Assembly (NCBI GenBank): GCA_018136815.1
Contig: CM030940.1
Coordinates: 1,128,113 to 1,192,112 of the forward strand
Length of the DNA: 64,000 nucleotides
Source of the DNA: Isochrysis galbana
Lineage: Eukaryota; Haptophyta; Isochrysidales; Isochrysidaceae
Reading direction: 5' to 3'
Position 1 is the first letter of the stretch. Every line of letters begins with the position of its first letter. The notes beneath the pieces are model-generated. The model saw only the letters and a program-made list of their open reading frames with translations. It was not told where the DNA came from and ran no database searches. Below, one piece after another: positions 1-11,594 of the stretch. A program made the translations under genes and the position numbers.

Positions 1-1400
1 ATAGAAAAGAATGGCGGCTGTGGATGGGTGTGAAGAAGTGGGCAGACATTGCAAACAACATCACAAGACGGCACCTTCGTCTTCCCCACCTCGTGGCCGC
101 GGCACAATGCCTCAAGGAGCCGATGAGGACGTTATTGGGCGACCAACTACCCAAAGGCATCAGCAAGAGGGGAATTTCAACAGTGTGTGCATTTGTCTAG
201 ACGCCAGCCAGGCGTTACCCTTACAACTATGAAACGCCCCCCCCTCGCCCCGCATAAGTAATTGTAGCCTACGGCATTTGCGTATCGCAATTCCAATAGG
301 CGTGCAGGAGTGTTGAGGGCTAGGGAACATCTCCCTCTTTCCCTAGTGAGCGCGAGGGTCGGTAGGGCGTAGGCAGTCTAGCGGGTGGAGGGTCGCGCCT
401 CACAAAGTTCCGCTGGGCCATCGGAGAGCACCCGAACGGCCGCTACGGCGCTAGTGAACAGCAGGCCTGTGGGCGTGAACTGAGCCCACTACGGCGCAAT
501 AGTGCACACGTCGATCATTCATTCTTGCGCTCCGATCACCGTTTCCTCGCCGAGTTCTCTTTCCCCGGCCTACAGTGACGTACGTTGATTATGCGCCCCT
601 CTATGTGCGTACGTCAAACGTCAACCCCCTTACGGCGCGGCCGCAATGTGGGCCACGGCGCGAGCGCAAGCGGCGCTAGCGCGCTAGCCAGGCGCCATGC
701 GGCTAGCGGCTAGGGCGGGGGCGTGCATTATGTATTAATTATGCTTATGCGCTACCGTAACCTTGATGCTACCGTGCGTGTAGCAGACGTAGCGTGGGGA
801 TTTTATCTAACAAGTTTGTCGCTACCAATGCGCGCTCTATCTGCGCTCTTGCTGGCTCTCTCAGCCCCGGCATGCGCTGCGGTGCCAGGCGCGAAAGTCG
901 CCTGATGAAGGCGCGGGACTTCTACACTCCCCGTTGTGCACTTGTGACTTCTACTGCCCCCCCTCCCCTGGGAGGGCACTCCGGTTCGTTGCGCAAATTG
1001 GGGTGTAGCGCGGTTTTTATTGTCCGTCTCCCCGCGCGCGGCTTCGCCTATGCGCCAACAACCCCCCAACGGGAATCTTGCAGATTATTAGTAAGGCCTG
1101 GTAGTGAGTAGAAAGTAAAGGACGGCGTCCTGTGATAGTCACGCGCCCTCCGTGCGCGCGCACGCCCTCTCCACACCGCCTCACGCACGCGGGTCGCACA
1201 CACTATGCGCGCGTCGGCCGCTGACCCGCGAGTTCCCCATTGACCATTGACCCCCACTTATAAAAGTCGGTTGCACCGCAAGCAAAAAAATCTCTGAAGA
1301 TTCGGGGCAAAGCGGCGCATCGCAAGCAGAACGCGTGCGTGAGCGCGAGTACGTGGGCCTAAGGCTGCGTACGTATGCGTGCGCGGCGAGAATGTTAAGC
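1..1400. other. Intergenic region, no gene recognised
   Basis: I see no reading frame with family similarity or convincing codon structure here. The stretch contains GC-rich words rich in GCTAGC (about 670-720) and scattered short frames on both strands that overlap each other, as random GC-rich DNA does. Confidence 0.5.
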
Positions 1401-1419
1401 AAAAGGGCCCTTATAGGGC

Positions 1420-1513
1420 CGAAAAGAAGCTGAAGAATTTGGGCTAGGGCTTACACCGGCGAGTGAGGAGGGGAGCGGCGCGCGCTCCATCACCCTACCG
1501 TTCTAACGATAGT
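1420..1513 (-). mobile_element. Very short internally deleted LINE copy (about 94 bp)
   Basis: On the minus strand this starts with a hairpin (arms CTATCGTT and AACGGTAG, one mismatch) followed by ATGGAGCGCGCGCC, the 5' signature shared with the elements at 40946 and 45848. It ends with GCCCAAATTCTTCAGCTTCTTTT, close to the 3' end of the copies at 42153 and 24337. Flanking sequence AAGGGCCCKTATA occurs on both sides (about 1404-1418 and 1515-1529), a plausible decayed target-site duplication. Only about 60 nt of the 5' end and 35 nt of the 3' end remain. Mobilisation by the autonomous family is inferred. Confidence 0.55.
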
Positions 1514-1921
1514 TGAAGGGCCCGTATAAGAGCTCTTCTCCTTCGCGACCGTGGCCGCACCCGAGACACGAATATCATTGTACCAAATCTCTAGTGCTCA
1601 AGGACTGCTCACGAGGCCGGCGCATAGAACATAGTGCTCTTCGAACGCAACGCTTCTTTGCCTGCGGCGGGAACATCTTCTAGCCACGCCGTTGCCCCAC
1701 CAAAAACGGCGGTGTCAAAAATTTAACGGCGCGCTGCCATTTGTTCTCATCGTCTCGGTTCTGGATAATCACACCAAAGAGCCACTACGAAAATATATTG
1801 CGGGTGTCATGCGCTTGCCCTAATTGTTTTCGAGCTTGATATAGCATGGACGACTGCGATGATCCCCTCTACATGACCAATTAGTTCACAAAACATCTCG
1901 TAGAAAGCATCCGCCTTACGT

Positions 1922-2719
1922 TCATGGCGCGCTGATGGCCTTCATGCGCATTAAGAGCGCCTTGTAAAATTCCACTAGCTCAGCAGTAGGAGCTATTGTT
2001 TCCATGCACGAGGGCCGTGTGCATACGGCGGTGAGCCATGTAGACAAGCGAAAAAGACCTTCTTCTTCGAGAATCTGGCGCGGATCTACAGTCGGTCTGG
2101 TACCTGGCAGTACCGTCATGAAGCGCTGCGCAAACGGAGCAGTTGCCACCTCGGCAAGAGAGAAGCGTTCCCCAAGAAGAAATGGTCCCGAATCTGCTTC
2201 GGGTCTTGTGGCCAGAAAGGCATTCGCCGCATGCAAGCCATCGCGCAGCTCCTTCAGAGCTGCCTCTTCATCTTTAGACCCCGGATCTGCCTTAATTATG
2301 GCAATGTAAGCAAACCATCCTGGCATGAGGCTGGCCCACAGTCTGCAGGCGGCTCTCTGCTCGGCCGAGTACGTTGCTCCGTTGCCGCTGATGTCGTCCA
2401 GGTACTCACAGATGACCATCGACTCGATGAGCGTGGGCCCCTCATCGGGCTGCACCGTCTGTAGGATTGGAACCTTTGCACGTGCTTTCTCATCCGCGCA
2501 GGCCGCCGCGTAGACGGCAGCAAAGTCCTCTGGCTTGTTCTGAAGATCGACAACGCAGGTCTCTGCCTCAATCTCAAGCTCGCACAGGGAAATGGCGACC
2601 CGCTGGGCGTAGGGTCAGGTGCGTGAAGTCCAGAATCGTAGTGCTGGCGCTTCCACATGCGCGGACGAGCCGAGCGCCGCCGGTACGTTGAGCAGCGAGG
2701 CGAGCAGGAGCAGAGGCAT
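1922..2719 (-). CDS. Omega-type glutathione transferase, putative selenoprotein (Sec35)
   Basis: Minus-strand frame of 265 codons, intact apart from one in-frame TGA at 2615-2617 (codon 35). The N-terminus (MPLLLLASLLNVPAALG) resembles a signal or targeting peptide. The thioredoxin-fold strand follows as LRFWTSRT, then TGA, then PYAQRVAISLCE. In omega and related GSTs this is the CPY/CPF motif, so the TGA falls exactly on the catalytic N-terminal Cys. The GSH-binding segment (KVPIL, then the E-S-M-V-I-C-E-Y-L region) and the helical C-terminal domain (QRAACRLWASLMPGWF, then GPFLLGERFSLAEVATAPF) follow without a break. The role would be GSH-dependent thiol transfer or dehydroascorbate/peroxide reduction. 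Selenocysteine decoding is inferred. A TGC-to-TGA nonsense mutation or a sequence error is the alternative. No convincing SECIS element was found by eye in the 3' flank. Confidence 0.7.
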
Positions 2720-2879
2720 TGCCCTGCGACCGAGTGAGTGGCCGCCGACCTCTCGTCTGGGCGCCCTCAAGGAGGCGGGAATCGTCGCACAGGGCAGTCC
2801 TTCCGTCGGATCTTTCTTGTTGTGTGAGTATAACTTTAGAGCTCTAGTGCGTGGGGGAAGGAAGTCCTTCGACGGAAAT

Positions 2880-3040
2880 GTTAGGGCGGTCAAACAGGGG
2901 CTTTTTAACTACTAGTAAGGGTTGGGCTGATTTTTTTGACCGTGGCGCGATGCCCAATAAAAAAGTTCCGGGGAGGAGGGCCACCTGACGCTACGAAAAT
3001 ATTCGCCAAGAAATGGTGCGATTCGCCCCCCCTCTACCTC
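2880..3040 (+). repeat. Dispersed repeat, copy 1 (related to 39060-39220)
   Basis: This shares ordered blocks with 39060-39220: GTTAGGGCGGTC, TAACTACTA, an oligo-A stretch before TTCCGGGG, GGCCACCTG/GGCTCACCTG, ACGAA..ATTCGC and AATGGTG before CGCCCCCCCTC. Both copies are in the same orientation. The class of repeat is not recognised. Confidence 0.5.
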
Positions 3041-3078
3041 TACCTCTACCCATAGATCATAGATGTAGATGGGGTACT

Positions 3079-3903
3079 ACTATTTTGTTATAGTTTGAAC
3101 GTATGGAGCGTGCCGCGACCGCTCCCGAGCCCCAGGCGACCCTCGCCACTGCGCCCCACCTGGGACGCCCCACGCCGCCCGAGGCGGCTCGTCAGAAAGC
3201 CCTCTCAAAGCCCATCCAGCCCATCCAAACCACACCCGCGCGAGCGCGCGGGGTGGCGGGCACTGGCACCGAACAAGTTGCCACCATGGCTCTGCGTATC
3301 ATGCAGGGGGTCTTTGAGACCCCCTCCAACAGTGGGAAACCCTCCCACCCCAAGAGCACCTCATGTGGGAGGGCAGCTCAGCTGCCCTCCCCATGGTGGA
3401 AACCTCTACCATCAGTGCACCCAACATGGGAGGGCACTTCACAACCACCAATCTTCCACGGAGAGCACCCAATGCCTCTGTTTTCCAACATGTTGACACA
3501 CTTCTCGTCTTCACCCCACTCTTGTGGGTCACAAGTACCTACAACTCAGTGCCCTGCCTTGGGCCCTCTTTCAACACTAGACTCCCTCTCCCACTCCCAC
3601 TCCCCCTTCACACTACAACCAACCCAAACAGCCCGAACCCCCTCGCCCTCTGTTCAAACAAAGCACAAAAATTTCAACTCAAGACCCATGTTGTTACACT
3701 TCTCGTTTTTCACCCCACTCTTGTGGGCCACAAATACCTACAACTCAGTGCCCTGCCTTGGGCCCTCTTTCAACACCTCACTCCCTCTCCCACTCCCTCT
3801 TCCAACTACAACCAACCCAAGAAGCACAAACCCCCTCGCCCTCTGTTTCAATCACCAAAAATTTCGACTCAAGACTCAAGACAAGGGGGAGGACATGTCT
3901 TGA
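3079..3903 (+). mobile_element. ORF1-like 5' fragment of the hairpin LINE family
   Basis: A short hairpin (ACTAT/ATAGT arms, 3079-3094) is followed 8 nt later by ATGGAGCG at 3103. This opens a 266-codon Pro/Ser/Thr-rich frame ending at 3903 that begins MERAATAPEPQ, like the MERA starts of the ORFs at 40972 and 15507. The second half is made of a tandem duplication of about 199 bp. No endonuclease or reverse transcriptase is present. Membership in the LINE family rests on the hairpin plus start signature, and coding function is doubtful. Confidence 0.4.
3490..3888 (+). repeat. Two-copy tandem duplication, about 199-bp period
   Basis: The block starting GTTGACACACTTCTCGTCTT at 3490 recurs starting GTTGTTACACTTCTCGTTTT at about 3689. 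Both contain CACCCCACTCTTGTGGG and CAGTGCCCTGCCTTGGGCCC and end with AATTTC(A/G)ACTCAAGAC. Many substitutions between copies indicate an old duplication. Confidence 0.8.
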
Positions 3904-3984
3904 GGCGGCGTCGCTGCCCATGCCTAGCGCAAGGGTATAGCGCCCCCACTCAGACATCTCCTTCCCCAAAGCGCTCCTCTCTGA

Positions 3985-5587
3985 AAAAAAACTTCTTAAT
4001 AATCTCGCCGCGCGCGCGACCCTGCACATGTCGCATTCGCGAATCGACACTCGTTAGGCTTCTCTTCGTCGTTCGGCATTTATCGTTATAATTCTCTGCT
4101 TTCTCTCGTTCTCGGTCAAAAGCTTCGCTTGGATGCATGGGATCGTGGGTTGTGGAGCGCCCTCTCTCTTTCTCTCGAAAGAGAAGGGAAGTTTCCCTAC
4201 CTACCTTTCTTCCCCCCAGGCGCCTCGCAAATAGGTTTAATTTGCTATCTCCCCTGCGTTTCTTTATCTGCTTCAGGGGGCAATTAGGTTTAATTTGCGA
4301 CCTCTTCGTATCTCTCCCTGAGGCACATCGCACTCCTTTCGTCTTATTCGGTAGGTCTCTTGGAATCCTGCGCGGCAGGATTGCCCCTCGTTTCCGTTAT
4401 GGTGCGATTCCCCTTCCAGACGGGATCGCCGACAGATCGCCTTCTGATCGTCGTCCGTCGTTGTCTGGCCGGAGTGTTTGGGTTTGATTTCAGTCGAGTT
4501 ATGTGAGAAAGTCGTGGGGCGAGAGTCGGGGTGTTTTCCTGGGTGTCTCTGTCCGTCGTCCTGTCGTCAGTCGTCATCCGTCGTCGCTCTCGCTCTCGTC
4601 GCTCTCGCTCTCGTAACACTCATACCCTACAATCCCTCCTCGCCTCGCCAGCCCCTGCCATCACAGCCCTCCTCACACTCACCCTCGCCTCTCGCCGCTC
4701 GTTTCATGTCGCTCTCGCCGCCGTCCTCGCCCTCGCCCAAGCCCGCCTGCCCGCCTTCCTCTGCTGACGGGCTTCAGCCCGTCAGCGTCTCTGAAGTCGT
4801 CTCCTCCGCCGCGCCTGCCGCCGGCATGCCTCCTTCCTCATTGCCCTCAGGCCCTATGGGCCACTCCAATTCGTCAGCACAGCATCTCCGCAGCCTCGCC
4901 CGCTTCCCTTCACTCCCCCTCCACCTGCCTTGCGGCTCGTCCCCTCGTGCTCTACCTAGGGGCTGGGTGTAGTGGGTTTCCAGTGGCAGACGGTGTGTAC
5001 CGATTCTCGACGGCCTGTTTCTCGCCTTCCTCCTGTGCCATCGGGCTACCGACTGATGTGTGTTTGTTCCTTGTGCTGGGTGTCAGGCAGCTGTGGTCAG
5101 TGTGACTAAGGCCTGTTGTCGGTTGGTGGGCGGCTCGCGGCGAGGGGTCGCTTGGTTAGGCAAGACGCTCTGCTATGTTGAGGGCTTTCGCTACCAGAGA
5201 TAGATTCGTGTTCATGACTAGGGCGCCTTTGTTGTTAGTTGAGAAGACAGCGGCGCTGAGGTCGTGTGGAGATTTGATTTTCGGCTTCCTTCCCTGGGTG
5301 GCCTTGCGCGTGCGTGCGGTTAAGAAGTCGTCCGGAGGTTCTCGACCTCTAACGAGGACCGTGAACCTGCTTAGAACTCTCTCGATAACCGGCACGTGGT
5401 GGAAGGTGTGGTTTTCAAATTCCACCTTGTAGAAGTCACTAATGATGTATCTCCATGCTATTAGGCCGCTTCGACAGCGGCTGCTCCATGGGCACTGGCA
5501 CTGGGGGGGCGCCCTGCTCGGCGGGGGGCCCGAAGGAGAGGGGAGTCGCGTCGGCGCGCTCCATCGCGTCTAAGTATAAACTTAGTT
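3985..5587 (-). mobile_element. Internally deleted non-LTR retrotransposon with decayed TSD
   Basis: On the minus strand this begins with the hairpin AACTAAGTTTATACTTAG (5570-5587), then ATGGAGCGCGCC and about 34 codons of ORF1 start (MERADATPLSFGPPAEQG). At about 5462 it jumps directly to the C-terminal tail of an ORF2. That tail has AWRYIISDFYK near its start, matches the tail at 24337-25660 and ends with a stop at 5156. A long untranslated 3' part ends in an oligo-T tail next to 3984. CCCAAAGC(GC)TCCTCTCTGA flanks both ends (3965-3984 and 5588-5605), a target-site duplication with a 2-nt difference. The endonuclease and most of the RT are missing, so it is non-autonomous. Confidence 0.65.
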
Positions 5588-5605
5588 CCCAAAGCTCCTC
5601 TCTGA

Positions 5606-6260
5606 GGAGTTGCTCCTCACCCTCCCATTATTAGGCCCCCTTGCCTGCGAGACCATAACCATAACTAACAGGATCCTGGCGTGGGGGGCTGTCTGAGTGT
5701 GGAGGGAGGGGTGCTCCGGCTAGCGCAGGTAGAAAGCTAGTGAAGAGCTGGGTGGCATAAGATGGAATTGTGAGTATGATGTCATACATCTGATATCATA
5801 TGATTATGATACTCACTCTCCAAACATCTACACTTATAAATAAACCCGCCATTAGCTGATAAAATTTTTTTTCTTACTCAGTACCTAGAATCGGATGCTG
5901 CTCGACTGCTCGATGACTGACCATTTCAAGCTCTCGCAGCAGCACCCCTGGAGCGTCTCCACATGCCACATGGCGCCGCCCCCACTCTACGGCGGTGTGA
6001 CACTCGTCATCGCCGTCGTCGGTCGTCGCCGCCGCCATCGTTGCTGCACATCAGGTTGGCGGCCATCAGGGGGGGGGGGGGCTCGGAGCAGGGAGCGCCG
6101 GTATTTCCCGCGCCCGAACTTGTACTAGTAAAACTAGTTGAAGTGTAGCCTCTAGCCTCTAGTCTTGTCATATGACACTCAGTATCAGGTCTAGAGCAAC
6201 TAATACTGAGATATCATATATGATATCATATATGACAGAACAACCAGGAGCCAGCTGTTC
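5606..6260. other. Intergenic region with palindromic ATATCATATATGAT repeats
   Basis: No gene recognised. Around 5775-5815 and 6210-6237 are short palindromic A/T tracts built on GATATCATAT/ATATGATATC. A run of G (6069-6080) sits in an otherwise unremarkable spacer. Confidence 0.4.
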
Positions 6261-6269
6261 AGGTTCAGG

Positions 6270-6780
6270 GGTCTAGAGCGCTGATCTCCCTCGCCAGATT
6301 GAGTGGCCGCGGCGAGCCGCGGCCCTTCCCGCCTGGCTGGCTCTCTCTTCCCTCTTCCTCCTCTCTTCCCTGCGGCGGGGGCCCATGGCGCGCGCCTGCG
6401 GCCCCACTTCAGGTCCCTAGATGGCCTGCAGGGGCCTGGGAGCACAAAATGGGGGCAGGTGAGGTTGGGGCATGGGCCCCTGGCCCCTCCTGCCTCTCCC
6501 TCGCTGGCGCTCCGCGCTTCTGCGCTTCTGAAGGTCGACAGGAGCTGGCTGGGGGGTCCTGATCAGGGGGGCCCAGGGGGAGGAGGGGCTGGTCAGAGAG
6601 ATGGGCAGGCCACGACGGGCCAGGGCGGGCGGGCCTGTGGGGAGAAGAATGGGTCAGCAGGGCTGTGTGCTCCTGGCAAGCCATCAGGCGTGCCAGGAGA
6701 GTGGATGGTTCCTCCCCCATGGCACGGGAGGAGTGGAGGGCGCGTGCCCCCCCATGGGTCAACCAAGTGTAAACTTAGTT
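6270..6780 (-). mobile_element. 5' half of the 868-bp retroelement family (inverted copy)
   Basis: On the minus strand a variant of the hairpin (6761-6780) is followed by an ATG-initiated frame of about 117 codons (6409-6762). It contains MGEEPSTLLARLMACQEHTA, closely matching the start of the element at 45865. Further identity includes the stretch ending at the GGCCGCGGCGAGCCGCGGCC-like block (about 6302-6325). The copy lacks the 3' half present at 45865-46732. No target-site duplication was identified. Confidence 0.65.
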
Positions 6781-7257
6781 GGATTGCGTTTACGTTTATT
6801 GGTTATTGGTCTCACACATGAAAGTTCGCACTTAGACCATTTGTGCAAGCACACACAAGGCGGGCCATCTCCCAGACATCCTCCACAGCACCAACACGCG
6901 CACATGATGCGTCGGACTCTCACGCCGCTAACGCCGGCCACAAGGAGAGCTTCACATAGGTGACATGACCATCTTCACCATTCATTGCCGCTTGGCCCGT
7001 AGACGCATGCCGTGAATGTCAACGTGTCAAGTCTTGACGTTGCGAATTGCCTCTCCGATTGAGGGGAGGCCTCAAACGCTCAAGAGTACGTACGGTGCTG
7101 GAAACAATTACGGCGCGAGCTCCGACTTCGAGAGCCGAAATAAGAATCGGAGCACCTCGGGATGGGACCGAGGCGCTAAGCATGCGCGTCGCCCCTATAG
7201 GCTCTCGGCAGCATGTGATTAGATGCATGACGCCGCTCGCGCGTGGCCGCGAGCTAC
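6781..7257. other. Spacer downstream of metH, nothing recognised
   Basis: There is no supported gene. This is the 3' side of metH, and short frames here lack family features. A polyadenylation signal could not be assigned confidently. Confidence 0.4.
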
Positions 7258-10200
7258 TCAGGCGGCAGGATCATAGGCGAGGTAGGGTCCAAGCCACCGT
7301 TCCGCCTCCTCCATCGACATGGCCTTTCGGGCAGCATAGTCGGACACCTGGTCCTTGCAGACCTTACCGACTTGGAAGTACGTGGAGCACGGGTTGGCAA
7401 AGACGAGGGCGGAGACTGAGGCGGCGGGAAGCATGGCGAGCGAGTCCGTGAGCGAGATGCCAGTCTGCTTCTCGGCGTCAAGTAGTGACCAGAGGAATCG
7501 CTTCTCGGTGTGGTCAGGCTGGGTGGGGTACCCAGGCGCAGGACGGATGCCTTGGTACTTGACCTTCAGCATATCCTCCGGCGAGAGGCTCTCGTTGGGA
7601 GCATAGCCCCACAGCTCCGTGCGCATCTTGTGATGGAGCAGTTCGGCGAATGCCTCGGCCAGCCGGTCGGCGATCGCCTCCATCATGATGCCCTTGTAGT
7701 CATCATTCTCGGCGCGGAGTTGGGCACAGACTTCCTCGCAGCCGAAGCCACACGAGACGGCGAAGCCGCCAATGTAGTCCTTGACGCCCGAGCCTTTCGG
7801 AGCGACGAAATCGGACATAGCAAGATAGTGCGCGTCCTCGCGCTCCTCTTGCTGGCGAAGCGTATGGAAGGTGCCGGTTTTGGTCGACCCGTCAGCAGAG
7901 TACACCTCAATGTCGTCACCAACCGAGTTGGCCGGGAAGATGCCAATCACTGCCTTCGCCTTCAGCGTCTTGTTCTTGATGACGTCGTTGAGGAGCGCCA
8001 AGCCGTCAGCATGCAACTTCTTAGCCTCCTCGCCTACCGTCTCATCGTTGAAGATCTTGGGGTAGCCACGGTTGGGGTACTTGCCACGAAGTTGCCAGAC
8101 CTGGAAGAAGGGGTTCCAATCGATGTACGGCAGCAGCTCTTCGAGCGGGTAGTCCTCATACACCTTAGTGCCGATGAGATTAGGCGTGGGCGGCGTGCAA
8201 TCCGACCAGCGGACCTCGAGCTTGGCTCCGCGAGCTTGCTCGAGTGTCTTGAACTTGCGTGAGGCAAGCGAAGCGTAGTGATCCTCACGCAGCTCCTCGT
8301 ACTGCTCCTTGACGTCCTCGATCATCTCGTTGCGCTTGAGCGGATCAAGCAGAGCGGTGCACACGCCCACAGCGCGCGAGGCATCGAGCACATGCATGGC
8401 AACGCCCGAGTAGACGGGGTCAATCTTCACGGCGGTGTGCATTTTCGAGGTTGTGGCGCCACCAATGAGGAGCGGAATCTTCATTCCGGTGCGTTCCATT
8501 TCCTTCGCCACGAAGACCATCTCATCGAGCGACGGGGTGATGAGGCCTGAGAGGCCGAGGATCTGCGCCTTGTTCTCGTTGCACGCACGGAGGATGTCGG
8601 CACAAGGCTGCATCACACCGCAGTCGATCACCTTGAAGTTGTTGCAGCCCAGGACGACGGCGACAATATTCTTGCCAATGTCGTGCACGTCACCCTTGAC
8701 GGTGGCGATGACCACAGTACCCTTGCCCTCCTGCTCCTCCTCCTGGACAATGCCGGCGGCCGCATTGGCGGCCTTGCGCTCGGCCTTCTCCTTCTCGAGG
8801 AAAGGGAGCAAATAGGCGACGGCCTTCTTCATGACACGGGCCGACTTGATCACCTGCGGAAGGAACATCTTGCCCGCACCGAAGAGGTCGCCAACGACGT
8901 TCATGCCGTCCATCAGTGGGCCCTCGATCACCTCGAGGGGCGTGTCGAACATATGGCGTGCCTCCTCGACATCCTCGTCGACAAACTCCGAGAGGCCCTT
9001 GACGAGCGAGTAGGTAAGCCGCTCCTTGATGGGCTTTGCCCGCCACTCAGCAGCGTCCTTCTTGGCGGCGGAGCCGCCGCCCGCAGCCTTGCGCTCCTTC
9101 TCCTCCTCCGCAAACTGGAGTAGGCGCTCGACGTGGCCACCGTCGGCCGAATCATTAAGGATAACCTGCTCGCAATAGTCGCGCATCGGCTGCGGGATGT
9201 CCTCGTAGATCGGCATGGCTCCAGCATTGACAATGCCCATGTCCATGCCGTTTTGGATGGCGTGGTAAAGGAACACTGCGTGCATGGCCTCACGAAGCGC
9301 GGTGAGGCCACGGAAACCGAAGGAGAGGTTGGAGACGCCGCCGGAGATGTGCGCGCCGGGCAGGTTTTCCCTGATGTACTTGGTGGCCATGATGAAGTCC
9401 TTGGCGTAATTGTTGTGCTCTTCAAGGCCAGTGGCGATGGTGAGGATGTTCGGGTCAAAGATGATGTCGTGGGGCGGAAAACCGACCTTGGGGCCGACGA
9501 GGATGTCGTAGGCGCGCTTGCAGATGCGGCACTTGTCCTCGAAGTTGGCGGCCTGGCCAACTTCGTCGAAGGCCATGACGACCACGGCGGCGCCGTAGCG
9601 CTTGACGGTTTTTGCTTTCTTGATGAAATCCTCCTCGCCCTCCTTGAGCGAGATGGAGTTGAAGATACACTTGCCTTGGCAGCACTTCAACCCTGCCTCG
9701 CCAATATGAAACTTGGACGAGTCGACGCAGATCGGGAGCTTCGACGCGTCCGGCTCTGGGATGAGCATATTGAGGAACTTCTTCATAGCGTACTCGCCAT
9801 CGAGCAGGCCCTCATCCATATTCACATCGATCACCTGTGCACCCGACTCTGCTTGCGCTAGAGCGATCTCCAGGCCCTTGTCATACTGGCCATCGAGAAT
9901 CAGCTTCTTGAACTTGGCCGAGCCCGCAATGTTGCAGCGCTCGCCGATGTTGATGAAGCCGAGGTTAGTGTCACATGTGATGGCCTCGAGACCAGAGAGG
10001 CGCATCTTGTCGCACGGCGGGTTGCGCACGTGCGGCTTGAAGTTCTCCTTCTCGAGCATCTGAGCAAGCGCCCCAATGTGCTCAGGCGTGGTGCCGCAGC
10101 ATCCGCCGAGCATGTTGACGAGGCCGAGCTCAGCAAACTGACGCACGGCGTCAGCAAACATCTGCGGCGTATCGTCGTAGCCGCCCATGGCGTTGGGGAG

Positions 10201-11594
10201 CCCAGCATTGGGGTACGAGTGCACAAAGCACTCAGCGCAGCCAGCAATGGCCTGCATGAAGGGGAGCATCTGCGAGGCACCAAGCGCACAGTTGAGCCCG
10301 ATGCAGAGGGGCTTCGAGTGCGCGACAGACACATAGAAGGCCTCGGTGGTTTGACCCGAGAGCGTGCGTCCCGACATGTCGACAATAGTGCCCGAGATGA
10401 TGACGGGCAGCTTGGGGCACCCCGACTCCTCAAAGTACTCGTCGATGGCGAAAAGTGCCGCCTTGGCGTTAAGGGTGTCGAAGATGGTCTCAACGAGAAG
10501 GATGTGGACACCACCGTCGATGAGCCCACGCACCTGCTCCTTGTAGGCGCCGACAACCTCGTCCCAGGTGCAGTTGCGGAAACCAGGATCCTCGACGGAG
10601 GGGGAGATAGAGAGGGTGCGGTTGGTTGGCCCAATGGCGCCACAAACGAGGCGTGGCTTATGCGGCTGGAGAGCCGTCACTTCCTTAGCAGCATCGACAG
10701 CGAGCGCAGCTGCCGTCTTATTGAGCTCGTACACGATCTCTTCCATCTTGTAGTCCGCCTGCGCAATCCATGTACCCGAGAAGGTGTTGGTCTCGACCAT
10801 ATCGGCACCGGCCATGAAGTAGCGCTTGTGGATGTCACGGATAGTGTCAGGCTGGGTAAAGACGAGGAGATCATTGTTGCCCTTGAGCTCCTGGTCAATG
10901 TCCTTCCAGCGGTCGCCTGCACCAATCAATGCACGCGGAGCCGTGAGTTACTTTGGGATCTGTGCAGGGGGTTCGAGAGAGGAAGTGCACCCGGGCATCC
11001 ATCCTGGAGGTGATCGAGCTCAGAGAGCGATGCGGTGGCACACAGCACTGGGACTGTGCCGAGGCTCACCGCGGAAATCAGCTTCAGTGAACTTGTACTG
11101 CTGAATGGTGGTACCCATAGCGCCGTCGATCACCATGATGCGCTTCTGCATCTCGCTCTCGAGGTAGGCACGGACCATGTCGGCGTCCACCTTATCTGCG
11201 TAGCAAACGGAGGCATGCGTTTGCGTTGACAGAAGGCAAAGCATAAGCGCACACTTCTCGCATTGTTGGCATGGCGGGAGTAACTGCTGTCACGCACGGC
11301 AAGATTGCGCGAGGAAGCATGGCGTCAGGTGACGGAGGTATGGTTGTGACCATGGCGATGCACATCGGCACAGCGGTCAGGCACGCACTGAGATGGAGCG
11401 GGAATGTGGGTAGAGGCAATCTTACCTCCGCCCCACGGAAGGTCAGGGAAAGTTCCTGTGACCTTGGCGGCCACCATCTTCGGCGTATCCACCTTCTTGG
11501 CGAGAGCTGTCTTGGCAAGTTCGAGGCGGCTCATCAGATTGGTGAGGACACACTTGAGCTCGTCTACGCTGAGATCGTCATAGTTGAGAGATGC
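7258..11594 (-). CDS. metH: Cobalamin-dependent methionine synthase
   Basis: Transfers methyl from methyl-tetrahydrofolate via cob(I)alamin to homocysteine. The main exon (10916-7258) carries the homocysteine domain with zinc Cys motifs NCALGA and [10 protein letters not shown]. It is followed by the pterin domain ([12 protein letters not shown]), the B12 cap ([13 protein letters not shown]), the B12-binding DVHDIG with the lower-ligand His at 8683-8685, and the activation domain ending [19 protein letters not shown]. Upstream exons are 11195-11070 ([15 protein letters not shown]) and 11594-11426. Introns 11425-11196 and 11069-10917 are GT-AG and splice in frame, giving FRG|DRW across the second. 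The extreme 5' end is uncertain. ATG 12014 with a GC-AG intron after 11961 would join in frame and add 18 residues. The roughly 60-residue extension before the catalytic core is unusual. Confidence 0.95.

Noticed and set aside
9900..10643. 247-codon Ser/Arg-rich minus frame inside metH
   Set aside because: Alternative phase of the metH coding strand; the metH frame is confirmed by conserved motifs.
7258..10929. Long plus-strand frames antisense to metH (for example 7510-8262, 9133-9861, 10030-11013)
   Set aside because: They are mirror frames of a GC-rich coding exon with strong codon bias and have no independent domain or splice support.
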